DNA of 64,000 nucleotides from Pseudomonadota bacterium (GTDB lineage Bacteria > Pseudomonadota > Alphaproteobacteria > Sphingomonadales > Sphingomonadaceae), in the NCBI GenBank assembly GCA_023423655.1, contig JAFAFE010000001.1, forward strand, positions 248,001 through 312,000, given 5' to 3'. Below are positions 25,499 through 34,277 of this stretch, in pieces. How positions within the stretch are numbered: the stretch's first letter is position 1; each line of letters opens with the position of its first letter. Both the position numbers and the translations under genes were made by a program. The notes beneath the pieces are model-generated. The model did not search any database, had not been told where the DNA came from, and was given only the letters and a program-made list of their open reading frames with translations.

Positions 25499-27459
25499 GC
25501 GCCGCTGCTCCCCTCGTCGCGCTTGTCGGCAATCCCAATGCAGGCAAAAGCTCGCTGTTCAACGCGCTCACCGGCGCGCGGCAGAAAATCGCCAACTATC
25601 CCGGCGTCACGGTCGAACGCAAAGGCGGGCGCGCGGTGTTCAGCGATGGCCGCCCGATGGAACTGGTCGATCTGCCCGGCAGCTACAGCCTGACCCCCGC
25701 CAGCCCCGACGAAGCCGTTACGCGCAATGTCGTGCTTGGCACACAGGAAGGCGAACGCCGCCCTGACGCGCTGATCCTTGTCCTCGATGCGTCGAACCTC
25801 GACAATCATTTGCGTTTTGCGCTGGAGCTTATCGACCAGAAATTGCCCACCGTGGTCGCGCTCAATATGATGGACATGGCGACCCGTGACGGCATGAGCT
25901 TTGACATAGAGCGATTGTCCGCCGACCTTGGCGTGCCGGTGGTGCCGACCGTCGCGGTGCGGCGGCGGGGCTTGGAAGACTTGCTGGAAGCGGTCGATGG
26001 CGTGCTGCGCTCGGTCACGCCGCAGTCCGCGCATCCTGTTTCAAACGTGGCTGCCGCAGATATGCCAGTTGCGGATATGCCCGTCGAAACCGGCGTGCTG
26101 CGCGACCGTGCGTTGCGGCTTCAAGCGCGCAAGATTGCCGAAGCCGCGACGACCTCCGAAGGCCATGCGCGCGCCAATACCAGCCGCGTCGACAAAATCC
26201 TTTTGCACCCGGTCGCAGGCACCTTGATCCTGCTCGCGCTGATGTTTGTGATGTTCCAGGCGGTATTCGCCTGGTCCGAAGCGCCAATCGGCTGGATCGA
26301 AGGCGGCATGGAGTGGCTCGGCGCGACCGCAGGCGCATGGCTCGACCCCGATTTTATCCGCGCCAATCTCGGCCCGGTCATCGGCGCTTTGCCGTGGGAG
26401 CTGATCCGCTCCTTCATCGTCGATGGCGTGATTGCGGGCGTCGGGTCGGTCATCGTTTTCCTGCCCCAAATTCTGATCCTGTTCCTGTTCATCCTGATTT
26501 TGGAAGCGTCGGGCTATATGACCCGCGCGGCCTTTCTCATGGACGGACTGATGGCCAAGGTCGGCCTGTCGGGACGCGGCTTCATCCCGCTCCTGTCAAG
26601 CTTTGCCTGCGCAATTCCGGGGATTATGGCGACGCGCGCGATTGCCGACCCCAAGGACCGGCTCACCACTATCCTTATCGCCCCGCTCATGACTTGTTCG
26701 GCGCGACTTCCGGTCTATACGCTCATCATCGGTGCGTTCATTCCGGCGCGGTCGGTGGGCGTCGGTGTCGGGCTTCAAGGGCTGGTGTTGTTCTGCCTCT
26801 ATATTAGCGGCATTATCGGCGCGATGATTGTCGCATGGGCGCTGCGCCGCACCGTGACCAAGGGCGATGCGGCGGGGCTGATGATGGAATTGCCGCGCTA
26901 TCAAATGCCCTCGCCCAAGGATATTGCCATCGGCCTGTGGCAGCGCGCGGCCTTGTTCCTGAAGCGCGCGGGCACGATCATTTTCTTCACCACCATCGTG
27001 CTGTGGGCGCTGTTGAGCTTCCCCAAAGCGCCCGATGGCAGCGAAATGTCGCAGGTGCGCTATTCGGTCGCCGGACGCATCGCCACCACCTTGGAGCCTT
27101 TGGTCGAGCCGATCGGCTTTAACGAAGATATTGCGCTCGCGCTTGTCCCCGCTATGGCCGCGCGCGAAGTCGCGGTGGCCGCGCTCGCTACCGCCAATTC
27201 GATTGACGCGGGCGATGACGAAGAAAAACTCAATCTCAGCCTCGGCGAAAAATTAGGGAGCGAATGGAGTCTGGCGACCGCGCTGGCCTTCCTCGCTTGG
27301 TTCGTCTTTGCGCCGCAATGCATCTCGACCATCGCCGTCACGCGGCGCGAAACCAACAGTTTGAAATGGACCACCTTCATGGTCGTTTACCTGTTCGCGC
27401 TCGCCTATCTCGCGGCGGGGCTGACCTATTGGGTGGCGGTGTGGTTCGGGCTTGGATAA
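25495..27459 (+). CDS. feoB: Ferrous iron transporter FeoB
   Basis: The 654-residue protein has an N-terminal GTPase with G1 GNPNAGKS (12-19), the switch region with G2 Thr in YPGVTVE, G3 DLPG (59-62) and G4 NMMD. A membrane part of gate-like helices follows, including the conserved LLSSFACAIPGIMATRAI with its likely pore cysteine, and a second half around PAMAAREVAVAAL. It imports Fe2+ across the inner membrane. It is shorter than E. coli FeoB (773), as usual in this group. It is co-transcribed with feoA. Confidence 0.96.
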   Translation: MSAAAPLVALVGNPNAGKSSLFNALTGARQKIANYPGVTVERKGGRAVFSDGRPMELVDLPGSYSLTPASPDEAVTRNVVLGTQEGERRPDALILVLDASNLDNHLRFALELIDQKLPTVVALNMMDMATRDGMSFDIERLSADLGVPVVPTVAVRRRGLEDLLEAVDGVLRSVTPQSAHPVSNVAAADMPVADMPVETGVLRDRALRLQARKIAEAATTSEGHARANTSRVDKILLHPVAGTLILLALMFVMFQAVFAWSEAPIGWIEGGMEWLGATAGAWLDPDFIRANLGPVIGALPWELIRSFIVDGVIAGVGSVIVFLPQILILFLFILILEASGYMTRAAFLMDGLMAKVGLSGRGFIPLLSSFACAIPGIMATRAIADPKDRLTTILIAPLMTCSARLPVYTLIIGAFIPARSVGVGVGLQGLVLFCLYISGIIGAMIVAWALRRTVTKGDAAGLMMELPRYQMPSPKDIAIGLWQRAALFLKRAGTIIFFTTIVLWALLSFPKAPDGSEMSQVRYSVAGRIATTLEPLVEPIGFNEDIALALVPAMAAREVAVAALATANSIDAGDDEEKLNLSLGEKLGSEWSLATALAFLAWFVFAPQCISTIAVTRRETNSLKWTTFMVVYLFALAYLAAGLTYWVAVWFGLG

Positions 27460-27531
27460 AGCGCATCGCGCTTATTGCCCGACGCCGCCCGCTGGGCTAG
27501 GACACGCGCTTCAATAGTTTCGGAGAGCGTA

Positions 27532-28077
27532 ATGGCAGGCAGCGTCAACAAGGTCATATTGGTCGGCAATTTGGGGGCAGACCCCGAAGTCAAAAGCTTT
27601 GCCAATGGCGGCAAGATTGCCAATTTGCGCGTCGCCACGTCCGAAAACTGGAAAGACCGCACCACCGGCGAGCGCAAAGAACGTACCGAATGGCACAGCG
27701 TCGTCCTACAATCGGACGGCCTGATCAGCGTCGCCGAACGCTTCCTGCGCAAAGGCTCCAAAGTCTATCTCGAAGGCCAGTTGCGCACCCGCAAATGGCA
27801 GGACCAGTCCGGCAATGACCGCTACAGCACCGAAATTTCGGTCGGCGGCTTTGACGGTAAACTCGTCATGCTCGACGGCGCATCGGGCGGCGGCGGCGGT
27901 GGCCGCAGCAATGACGGTTGGGGCGGCGGCCAGTCGGGTGGCGGCTCTGGCGGCGGCGGCCAATATGGCGGCGGCTCGTCGGGCGGCGGCTGGAACCAGG
28001 GCGGCAATGATTTCGGCGGCGGTTCGGGCGGTGGCTCCCCCTTCGACAATGATCTCGACGATGAAGTGCCATTCTGA
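27532..28077 (+). CDS. ssb: Single-stranded DNA-binding protein
   Basis: The 181-residue protein has an OB fold (MAGSVNKVILVGNLGADPE to about residue 110), then a long Gly/Ser/Gln-rich linker and the acidic tail DNDLDDEVPF that recruits repair and replication partners. The start at 27532 matches the family start; the in-frame extension to 27475 has no support. It coats single-stranded DNA. A dispersed palindrome lies just after the stop and may end transcription. Confidence 0.96.
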   Translation: MAGSVNKVILVGNLGADPEVKSFANGGKIANLRVATSENWKDRTTGERKERTEWHSVVLQSDGLISVAERFLRKGSKVYLEGQLRTRKWQDQSGNDRYSTEISVGGFDGKLVMLDGASGGGGGGRSNDGWGGGQSGGGSGGGGQYGGGSSGGGWNQGGNDFGGGSGGGSPFDNDLDDEVPF

Positions 28078-28103
28078 ACAAAATAACGCGCGCCCTCCCC
28101 ACA

Positions 28104-28187
28104 CCGCTAGCCCTGAGCTTGTCGAAGGGCGGGTGTAAAGCAGGCGCAATACTGACAGGCGTCCTTCGACAAGCTCAGGACTAACGG
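28104..28187. repeat. Dispersed palindrome, copy 2 (after ssb)
   Basis: The arms CCGCTAGCCCTGAGCTTGTC...GAAGG and CCTTCGACAAGCTCAGGACTAACGG pair around a loop of about 34 bases. The core TGAGCTTGTCGAAGG is identical to copy 1. It begins 27 bases after the ssb stop. Confidence 0.9.
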
Positions 28188-28275
28188 AGTTTTTGAGGGA
28201 GAACGGGCAGTTATAGCGGACGTTTTGAACCGACTGTCACAGGGAAAAGCTGACGAGCAAAGAGAGACGCGCCCG

Positions 28276-28569
28276 ATGTATTTCTGGACCTATATGCTGC
28301 GCTGCGCGGACGGTCATTATTATGTCGGTCATACGGACAATCTGGAACAGCGCGTCGCTCAACATCAAAGCGGCTGGGTCAAAGGCTATACCTATAAACG
28401 CCGCCCCGTTACGCTCGTCTGGTCCCAATATTTCCTCACCCGCGACGAGGCCAAACAGGCCGAACGCCATGTCAAAGGCTGGTCTCGCGTCAAGAAAGAG
28501 GCGCTGATCGCCGGGGATTGGGCCTTGGTTTCAGCATTGGCGACAAGTAAGGGTGGCCCGAAGCCATAA
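28276..28569 (+). CDS. GIY-YIG nuclease-fold protein (UPF0213-like)
   Basis: The 97-residue protein carries the compact GIY-YIG pattern: YFWTYMLRCADGHYYVGHT (GIY written as TYM and YIG as YVG), then the Arg-bearing LEQRVAQHQSG and a late EALIAGDW. The start at 28276 fits the family; the longer in-frame start at 28225 is unsupported. Members of this short family are thought to be endonucleases or DNA-processing proteins, but few have a known function. It lies between two copies of the dispersed palindrome. Confidence 0.85.
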   Translation: MYFWTYMLRCADGHYYVGHTDNLEQRVAQHQSGWVKGYTYKRRPVTLVWSQYFLTRDEAKQAERHVKGWSRVKKEALIAGDWALVSALATSKGGPKP

Positions 28570-28592
28570 CCTTCTCTGACCGCCCCCAAACC

Positions 28593-28676
28593 CGCTAGCC
28601 CTGAGCCTGTCGAAGGGCGTCTATCAGTATTGCGCTTGTATTATATGCGTCCTTCGACAAGCTCTGGACTAGCGGA
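28593..28676. repeat. Dispersed palindrome, copy 3 (between convergent genes)
   Basis: The arms CCGCTAGCCCTGAGCCTGTC and the partner CCTTCGACAAGCTCTGGACTAG pair with two mismatches. The loop is about 32 bases. It occupies the convergent gap between the GIY-YIG gene and the HerA-like ATPase gene, where it could act as a two-way terminator. Confidence 0.85.
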
Positions 28677-28709
28677 TTTTTTTGGGCTCTCAGGACTAGC
28701 CTTGCCCCC

Positions 28710-30176
28710 TCACTCCACCAATTCGCTCCCCGTGCTCACCCCCAAATCGGGCACCACGATTGCGCGGCGGCCGCCGAAATCGGTGCGGACGACGATGGCG
28801 CCTTGGCGTTCCATATAGTCGATGAGGCGGCGGATGCGACCGGGGGAGCTGGTGCCATAGACCGCGCCCAAGGCGGCGTCTTCGGGGCAGGGCGCTTCTT
28901 CCATCGCGGCTTTGGCGATGAGTGCGAAGGGGGCCAGCATATCTTCGGGGAGCCGGTCGGCAACCCCCAGCAAATCGCGCCATTGGTCGGCTTCAGGGTC
29001 AAAAATCCCGGCGCGCGCGAGCGCAAAGCGCCTGCGGAATCCGGCAAGGTCAAGCGGTGCTTTGACCATTTTGCGCATCCGGCAACGCACCGAAAAATCC
29101 TGATAGAGCGTTGCCTGATTCTGGTGGATGCTGTCGGGGTCGGCCAGCATATCGGCCAATATGTCCGATATGCTCGCGGCCATCGCGTCGGGATCGATAG
29201 CCGCGTCCTGCGGCGCGCCGGGCGTTGCGGGCGTGTCGGCAGAGGCGGCCAGTTGCCGGATGAGGTCATCAGCCGGCACGACCGGTGGCTTGGGATCGAC
29301 GCGCGGCGGGGGGGCTTCTTCTTCCAGTTCGGCAAAGAGCATGGTGCGCACTTCGCCCGATTCCATTTGCGGCACTGGCAGCAGCCCGTGCGCGCCAAGC
29401 TTGGACGCGGTTTTGACCGCGCCGATTTTCACCGCCACCGGGCGGCGCGACACCGCAGGGCCAAGCCCGATAAAGCTGCCGCGCTCAAGGTCGCGTATCT
29501 GTTCCGCCTGCCGCCGCTCCATGCCGAGCAAGTCCGCCGCGCGCGCCATATCGATGTCGAGAAAGGTGCGGCCCATGAGGAAATTGCTCGCCTCTGCCGC
29601 AACATTTTTGGCGAGTTTCGCAAGTCTTTGTGTCGCGATAATCCCGGCAAGGCCGCGTTTGCGGCCACGGCACATCAGGTTGGTCATCGCCGACAGGCTG
29701 GTGCGGCGCGCCGCGTCCGACACTTCACCAGCCGCTGCGGGCGCGAAGAGTTGCGCTTCATCGACCACCACCAGCGCGGGATACCATTGGTCGCGCGGCG
29801 CATCGAACAAGGCGTTCAGGAAACTCGCCGCGCAATTCATCTGCGCTTCGACGTCGAGCGCCTCCAAGTTCAACACGACCGACGCGCGATGTTCGCGGAT
29901 GCGCGTGGCAATCCGCCCGATTTCGCGTTCATTATAGGTGTCGGCCTGCACCACGACATGGCCGAAAGCGTCCTCAAGGCTGGCGAAATCGCCTTCGGGG
30001 TCGATCACCACCTGTTGGACCAGATGCGCGCTTTCTTCCAAGATACGGCGCAGCAGATGCGACTTGCCCGACCCCGAATTGCCCTGCACGAGCAAACGGG
30101 TGGCGAGCAATTCCTCGACATCCATATGAACGGACGCCCCGCCCCGCTCTGTCCCGATTTCAATCCGTGCCGTCAC
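28710..30176 (-). CDS. HerA-like DUF87 ATPase
   Basis: The 488-residue P-loop ATPase has Walker A GNSGSGKS at 32-39, the acidic phrase VVIDPEGDFASLE after it, Walker B in ALVVVDEAQLFAP, and the late arginine-rich RGRKRGLAGIIATQRLAKL typical of HerA/FtsK-like DUF87 proteins. HerA translocates on DNA and usually works with the nuclease NurA, but no NurA is nearby. The C-terminal 230 residues are a family-specific extension with RRFALARAGIFDPE. It lies among ssb, a GIY-YIG gene and gyrB. A DNA-processing role is likely, but its exact job is unknown. Confidence 0.82.
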   Translation of the reverse strand: MTARIEIGTERGGASVHMDVEELLATRLLVQGNSGSGKSHLLRRILEESAHLVQQVVIDPEGDFASLEDAFGHVVVQADTYNEREIGRIATRIREHRASVVLNLEALDVEAQMNCAASFLNALFDAPRDQWYPALVVVDEAQLFAPAAAGEVSDAARRTSLSAMTNLMCRGRKRGLAGIIATQRLAKLAKNVAAEASNFLMGRTFLDIDMARAADLLGMERRQAEQIRDLERGSFIGLGPAVSRRPVAVKIGAVKTASKLGAHGLLPVPQMESGEVRTMLFAELEEEAPPPRVDPKPPVVPADDLIRQLAASADTPATPGAPQDAAIDPDAMAASISDILADMLADPDSIHQNQATLYQDFSVRCRMRKMVKAPLDLAGFRRRFALARAGIFDPEADQWRDLLGVADRLPEDMLAPFALIAKAAMEEAPCPEDAALGAVYGTSSPGRIRRLIDYMERQGAIVVRTDFGGRRAIVVPDLGVSTGSELVE

Positions 30177-30312
30177 GCCCCGCTATCATCCGTTCCTTAT
30201 GAAAAATCTGTATGGGCCTGCCCCCATCCGTTGGGGGATTTCGGACCTCTCCATTATGCGTCAGGGAACTTGCGCCCCAAACTGTTAGGGGATTCTTTGA
30301 CCTCCCTCCAAA

Positions 30313-30386
30313 CCGCTAGTGCTGAGCTTGTCGAAGCACGGGGTGCAATATCGCGCCACGCCCTTCGACAGGCTCAGGGCTAACGG
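30313..30386. repeat. Dispersed palindrome, copy 4 (between the HerA-like gene and gyrB)
   Basis: The arms CCGCTAGTGCTGAGCTTGTC and GACAGGCTCAGGGCTAACGG pair with a few mismatches, around a loop of about 27 bases. It ends 21 bases before the gyrB stop on the minus strand, so it is directly downstream of gyrB. The gap 30177-30407 holds nothing else I can support. Confidence 0.85.
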
Positions 30387-30407
30387 AGATAAGGAAACGC
30401 CCGCCCC

Positions 30408-32984
30408 TCACACGTCGAGATTGGCGACGTTGAGCGCATTATCCACAATGAAATCGCGACGCGGTTCGACTTCGTCACCCATCAGGCGGGTGAAGATTTC
30501 GTCCGCGACGTCGGCCTGTTCGGCCTCGACCTGCAACAGCGAGCGGTTGGCGGGGTCGAGCGTGGTTTCCCAAAGCTGTTCGGCATTCATTTCGCCCAGC
30601 CCCTTATAGCGTTGCACCGACAGCCCCTTGCGGCTGGACGCAAAAATCGCTTCCAGCAATTCGCTCGGGCGGGTGACGATAACGCCCTTGGCATCATCGA
30701 CAGCGGCCATCGCGGCATCGTCAAGGCCATCGGCATCTTCGGCGAGATTATCCGCATTGGCCGCTCCGGCTGCCTTTTCGGCAGCGACCGCCGCGGCGGA
30801 AAGGCGCACCAGCTTGGACGCACGGTCATAATCTGCCGCGCGTTCGGTGGCGAGCGCATGGAGGCGGCGCGCTTCCTGCGAGCCGAGGAAGGCGGCTTCG
30901 ATCGGGTGATGGTCGGTCACGCCGCGCCATAGCCGTTCGAGATGATAGCCACCGCTTTCGGTACGCCGCGCCGACCAGCGCGCTTCGCTATCGGCAGCGG
31001 TGAGCCAAACGGCGACCTTGTCCAAAGCGGTATCGCGTGCGGCATCGCCAGCATCGGGATCTAGCGCGCTGTTGATCGCCAGCGCCTCGATCAACCCCGC
31101 ATCATAGCGGCGCGGGACATAGCGCATGAGGTTGCGCATCCGCCGCGCATGGTCGATCAGATCGCGCAAATCATTGCCCGAACGCGGGCCGCCGGCCGTA
31201 TCGAGCCGCAGTGCATCAATCCCGGCATCGACCAGATATTGGTCGAGCGCGGCATCATCCTTCAAATAAACCTCGCTGCGCCCCTTGGCCACTTTATAGA
31301 GCGGCGGCTGGGCGATATAGAGATAACCGCCTTCGACGATTTCCGGCATCTGGCGATAGAAGAAGGTCAGCAACAAGGTGCGGATATGCGCGCCGTCAAC
31401 GTCGGCGTCGGTCATGATGACAATCTTGTGGTAACGCAGCTTTTGTATGTTGAATTCGTCGCGGATACCGGTGCCCATCGCCTGGATGAGCGTGCCGACT
31501 TCCTTCGATGAAATGATGCGGTCAAAGCGCGCGCGTTCGACGTTGAGGATTTTACCCTTGAGCGGCAAAATCGCCTGATAATGGCGGTCGCGGCCCTGTT
31601 TGGCCGAGCCGCCTGCGGAGTCCCCTTCGACGAGGAACAGTTCGGACTTGGCCGGATCACGTTCCTGACAATCGGCAAGCTTGCCGGGGAGCGAGGCAAT
31701 ATCCATCACCCCCTTGCGGCGGGTGAGGTCACGCGCCTTGCGCGCCGCTTCGCGGGCAGCGGCGGCGTCGATAATCTTTTGCACGACCGATTTGGCGTGC
31801 GCCGGATTTTCTTCGAGCCATTCGGCGAGCTTGTCGGCCATCAGGCTTTCCAAAGGCTGGCGCACTTCGGACGAGACCAGCTTATCCTTGGTCTGCGAGG
31901 AGAATTTGGGGTCGGGCAATTTGACCGACACAATCGCGGTCAAACCTTCGCGCATATCATCGCCGGTAAGGTTGACCTTCTCCTTTTTGAGCATCCCCGA
32001 CTTTTCCGCATAATTGTTGAGCGTGCGGGTCAAGGCTGCACGGAACGCCGCCAAATGGGTGCCGCCATCGCGCTGCGGGATATTATTGGTGAAGCACAGC
32101 ACATTTTCATAATAGCTGTCATTCCATTCGAGCGCGACGTCGATGCCGACGCCATCGCGCTCGGACGAGATCGCGACCGGATCGGGGACGATCTTGGTCT
32201 TGTTGCGGTCGAGATAATTGACGAAGGCTGCAATCCCGCCTTCGTAGAAAAGGTCATGATTGACCGGCTCTTCGCCGCGATTATCGGCAAGCAAAATGCG
32301 CACGCCCGAATTGAGGAAGGCGAGTTCGCGGTAGCGGTGCTCCAGCTTTTCAAAGTCGAATTCGGTGACATTTTTGAACGTGTCGGTCGACGCCAAGAAG
32401 GTCACGCGAGTGCCACGCTTCGGTTTGCCGTCCACCATCGGCGCATCGCCGCGCACCACCAGCGGCGCTTCGGCATCGCCATGACGGAAGCGCATCCAAT
32501 GCTCCTTGCCCTCGCGCCATACGGTCAGTTCCAGATATTCGCTGAGCGCATTCACCACCGACACGCCGACGCCGTGAAGGCCGCCCGATACCTTATACGC
32601 ATTGCCTTCGGTGGTGTTTTCGAACTTCCCGCCCGCGTGAAGCTGGGTCATGATGACCTCGGCGGCGGAAATCCCTTCTTCGGGGTGGATGCCGACCGGA
32701 ATCCCGCGGCCATTATCTTCGACCGATACCGAACCGTCGGGGTTGAGCTGGATCAGCACATGGTCGGCATGGCCCGCCAAGGCTTCGTCAATCGAGTTAT
32801 CCGATACCTCGAACACCATATGGTGGAGGCCCGATCCGTCATCGGTATCGCCAATATACATGCCGGGGCGTTTGCGCACGGCATCAAGGCCTTTCAGCAC
32901 CTTGATGCTTTCGGCACCATAATTGCCTGAAGCAGCCGGATTTTGGGGATTTTCGGGGGTGGTTTTATCGTTCGTATCGCTCAT
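30408..32984 (-). CDS. gyrB: DNA gyrase subunit B
   Basis: The 858-residue protein has the GHKL ATPase with the ISDNSIDEALAG-like region (EVSDNSIDEALAGHAD), VEDNGRGIP and GGLHGVGVSVVNALS. A transducer domain and the TOPRIM domain follow, with EGDSAGGSA and DADVDGAHIRTLL. The family C-terminus is QRYKGLGEMNAEQLWETT. It supercoils DNA with GyrA. It is about 50 residues longer than E. coli GyrB, mainly from a variable insert after TOPRIM, as in related bacteria. Nothing looks abnormal. Confidence 0.97.
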   Translation of the reverse strand: MSDTNDKTTPENPQNPAASGNYGAESIKVLKGLDAVRKRPGMYIGDTDDGSGLHHMVFEVSDNSIDEALAGHADHVLIQLNPDGSVSVEDNGRGIPVGIHPEEGISAAEVIMTQLHAGGKFENTTEGNAYKVSGGLHGVGVSVVNALSEYLELTVWREGKEHWMRFRHGDAEAPLVVRGDAPMVDGKPKRGTRVTFLASTDTFKNVTEFDFEKLEHRYRELAFLNSGVRILLADNRGEEPVNHDLFYEGGIAAFVNYLDRNKTKIVPDPVAISSERDGVGIDVALEWNDSYYENVLCFTNNIPQRDGGTHLAAFRAALTRTLNNYAEKSGMLKKEKVNLTGDDMREGLTAIVSVKLPDPKFSSQTKDKLVSSEVRQPLESLMADKLAEWLEENPAHAKSVVQKIIDAAAAREAARKARDLTRRKGVMDIASLPGKLADCQERDPAKSELFLVEGDSAGGSAKQGRDRHYQAILPLKGKILNVERARFDRIISSKEVGTLIQAMGTGIRDEFNIQKLRYHKIVIMTDADVDGAHIRTLLLTFFYRQMPEIVEGGYLYIAQPPLYKVAKGRSEVYLKDDAALDQYLVDAGIDALRLDTAGGPRSGNDLRDLIDHARRMRNLMRYVPRRYDAGLIEALAINSALDPDAGDAARDTALDKVAVWLTAADSEARWSARRTESGGYHLERLWRGVTDHHPIEAAFLGSQEARRLHALATERAADYDRASKLVRLSAAAVAAEKAAGAANADNLAEDADGLDDAAMAAVDDAKGVIVTRPSELLEAIFASSRKGLSVQRYKGLGEMNAEQLWETTLDPANRSLLQVEAEQADVADEIFTRLMGDEVEPRRDFIVDNALNVANLDV

Positions 32985-33407
32985 GCGGATTCTATACAGA
33001 GATGCCCCCCAAAGCCCAAGTAAAAAAGGTCCAAAATCCGGCCTTCACCTGCCCTATTCGCGTTTTGCACAGGCGGCTTGACGGGTAGGAAATCGGCGGA
33101 CAGGCTATGGCCATGTTTATTTTGTCTACCGGACAAGGCGAAACCCGTCACAGGAAGGAAAAAGCGCATACAGATGTGGAAATAAAAGCGGTTAGCGTGT
33201 GAACTATGTGAATTTGTAAAATCCGCGCGGCTTGACCTTGGGGGAGAGCCGCACTAGGCGCGTGTTAAATCTCAACCTATTTTGTTGAGGCTGTTCCGCC
33301 GGTCCGATGCTCTGCCCAGCCCTGTCCTACGAGGCTGTGCAGGCCGCATGGGGCCTTCCGTTCAGGCTGCCTTGCGTCCCAAGGCCCGATACGAGGTTCG
33401 TCGAACA
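32985..33407. other. Gap between divergent gyrB and the Rrf2 gene
   Basis: These 423 bases lie between divergently transcribed genes and should hold both promoters. I see no gene, tRNA or strong repeat. A TTGACC hexamer at about 33233 could be a -35 box for the Rrf2 gene, but no matching -10 is convincing. A frame open from 33282 into the Rrf2 gene is better explained as chance extension. Confidence 0.4.
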
Positions 33408-33836
33408 ATGTTGTCGCAAAAAACCCGCTACACCATTCGCGCGCTCCAGCATCTGGCCGATCAGGTCGATCGCAGCGACCCGGTGCCGCTTGCCGAAATT
33501 TCGGAAAAACAGAATATTCCGGCCAAATTCCTGACCGTTATCCTGTCCGAAATGAGCCGCGAGGGCATTGTCCTGTCGTTTCGCGGGCGCGATGGCGGCT
33601 ATAAGCTGGCACTGCCTGCGGTCGATATCAGCTATGGCGATATTGTGCGGCTGACGCGCGGATCGCTCGCCCTCGTGCCGTGCGCGAGCCGCTATGCCCA
33701 TGAAAAATGCAAAAATTGCGTGGCCGAAGATGTCTGCCGCCTGCGCAGCCTGATGCTGCAAGTGCGCGACGAAACCGCATCGGTGCTGGACCGAATCACT
33801 TTGGCGGACAAAATCGAGCCGACACCGGTCGGTTGA
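33408..33836 (+). CDS. Rrf2-family transcriptional regulator with Fe-S-type cysteines
   Basis: The 142-residue protein begins MLSQKTRYTIRALQHLADQ, the family start, followed by the winged helix and the recognition region IPAKFLTVILSEMSREGIV. Cysteines lie at 92, 101, 104 and 110 (C-x8-C-x2-C-x5-C), in the loop where IscR and NsrR bind an Fe-S cluster. The protein therefore may sense iron-sulfur status, nitric oxide or redox stress. The spacing does not match IscR closely, so I do not assign a name. No isc or suf genes are nearby. Next on the strand is a polysaccharide deacetylase gene after a 441-base gap. Confidence 0.88.
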   Translation: MLSQKTRYTIRALQHLADQVDRSDPVPLAEISEKQNIPAKFLTVILSEMSREGIVLSFRGRDGGYKLALPAVDISYGDIVRLTRGSLALVPCASRYAHEKCKNCVAEDVCRLRSLMLQVRDETASVLDRITLADKIEPTPVG

Positions 33837-34277
33837 AACGGATTTGAAAGGGCTGGCCCGCGCCCTCGCTCGACTGGTCGCGCAGGCCGTTCCTTTCGTC
33901 GCAAAGCCGCAGAAAAGGCCGCATCCACCTATTGTCAATTAAATGAGTTGAGTTATTCTTGAAAGCGTCAGGACCGGCAAGGCAAACCCAATGATCGTTC
34001 TTGCTTGGCGCATAGAGAAACCGGATGTTTGACACCCCTCCCGCGGTTTCTGTTCGATAAGACGATGACTCCCATCCTTGTCGGTTCTGGCACCCTCACG
34101 GAGCGGTTTTCCCCTAGGCTTTTGATTTACACAGGTTAATGCGCCATTGCCCGCGCGCCCCGCCCGCGTTACATTATGGATATTAACGACCAAGCAACCG
34201 GTGGGCGTTATAGGGTCGAAAATCGGGGACAAGACGCATGTCGGCCCCTTTGCTTTTGAACCTGTTAAGGGGGAAAT
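33837..34277. other. Gene-free stretch before the polysaccharide deacetylase gene
   Basis: These 441 bases carry no believable gene, tRNA or repeat. Short frames present are shadows or under 15 codons. A ribosome site AAGGGGGAA is present right before the GTG at 34278. The unusual length may reflect promoter or RNA elements that I cannot recognise. Confidence 0.4.

Noticed and set aside
28803..30383. 526-codon plus-strand open frame opposite the HerA-like ATPase gene
   Set aside because: The minus-strand frame has Walker A and B motifs; this frame is low-complexity and basic, and runs into a repeat.
31581..32930. 449-codon plus-strand open frame opposite gyrB
   Set aside because: Shadow of gyrB codon use; no recognisable fold and no ribosome site.
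33282..33407. N-terminal extension of the Rrf2 regulator
   Set aside because: The family begins at MLSQKTRY; the extension is Arg/Pro/Gly rich and appears to be chance open frame.
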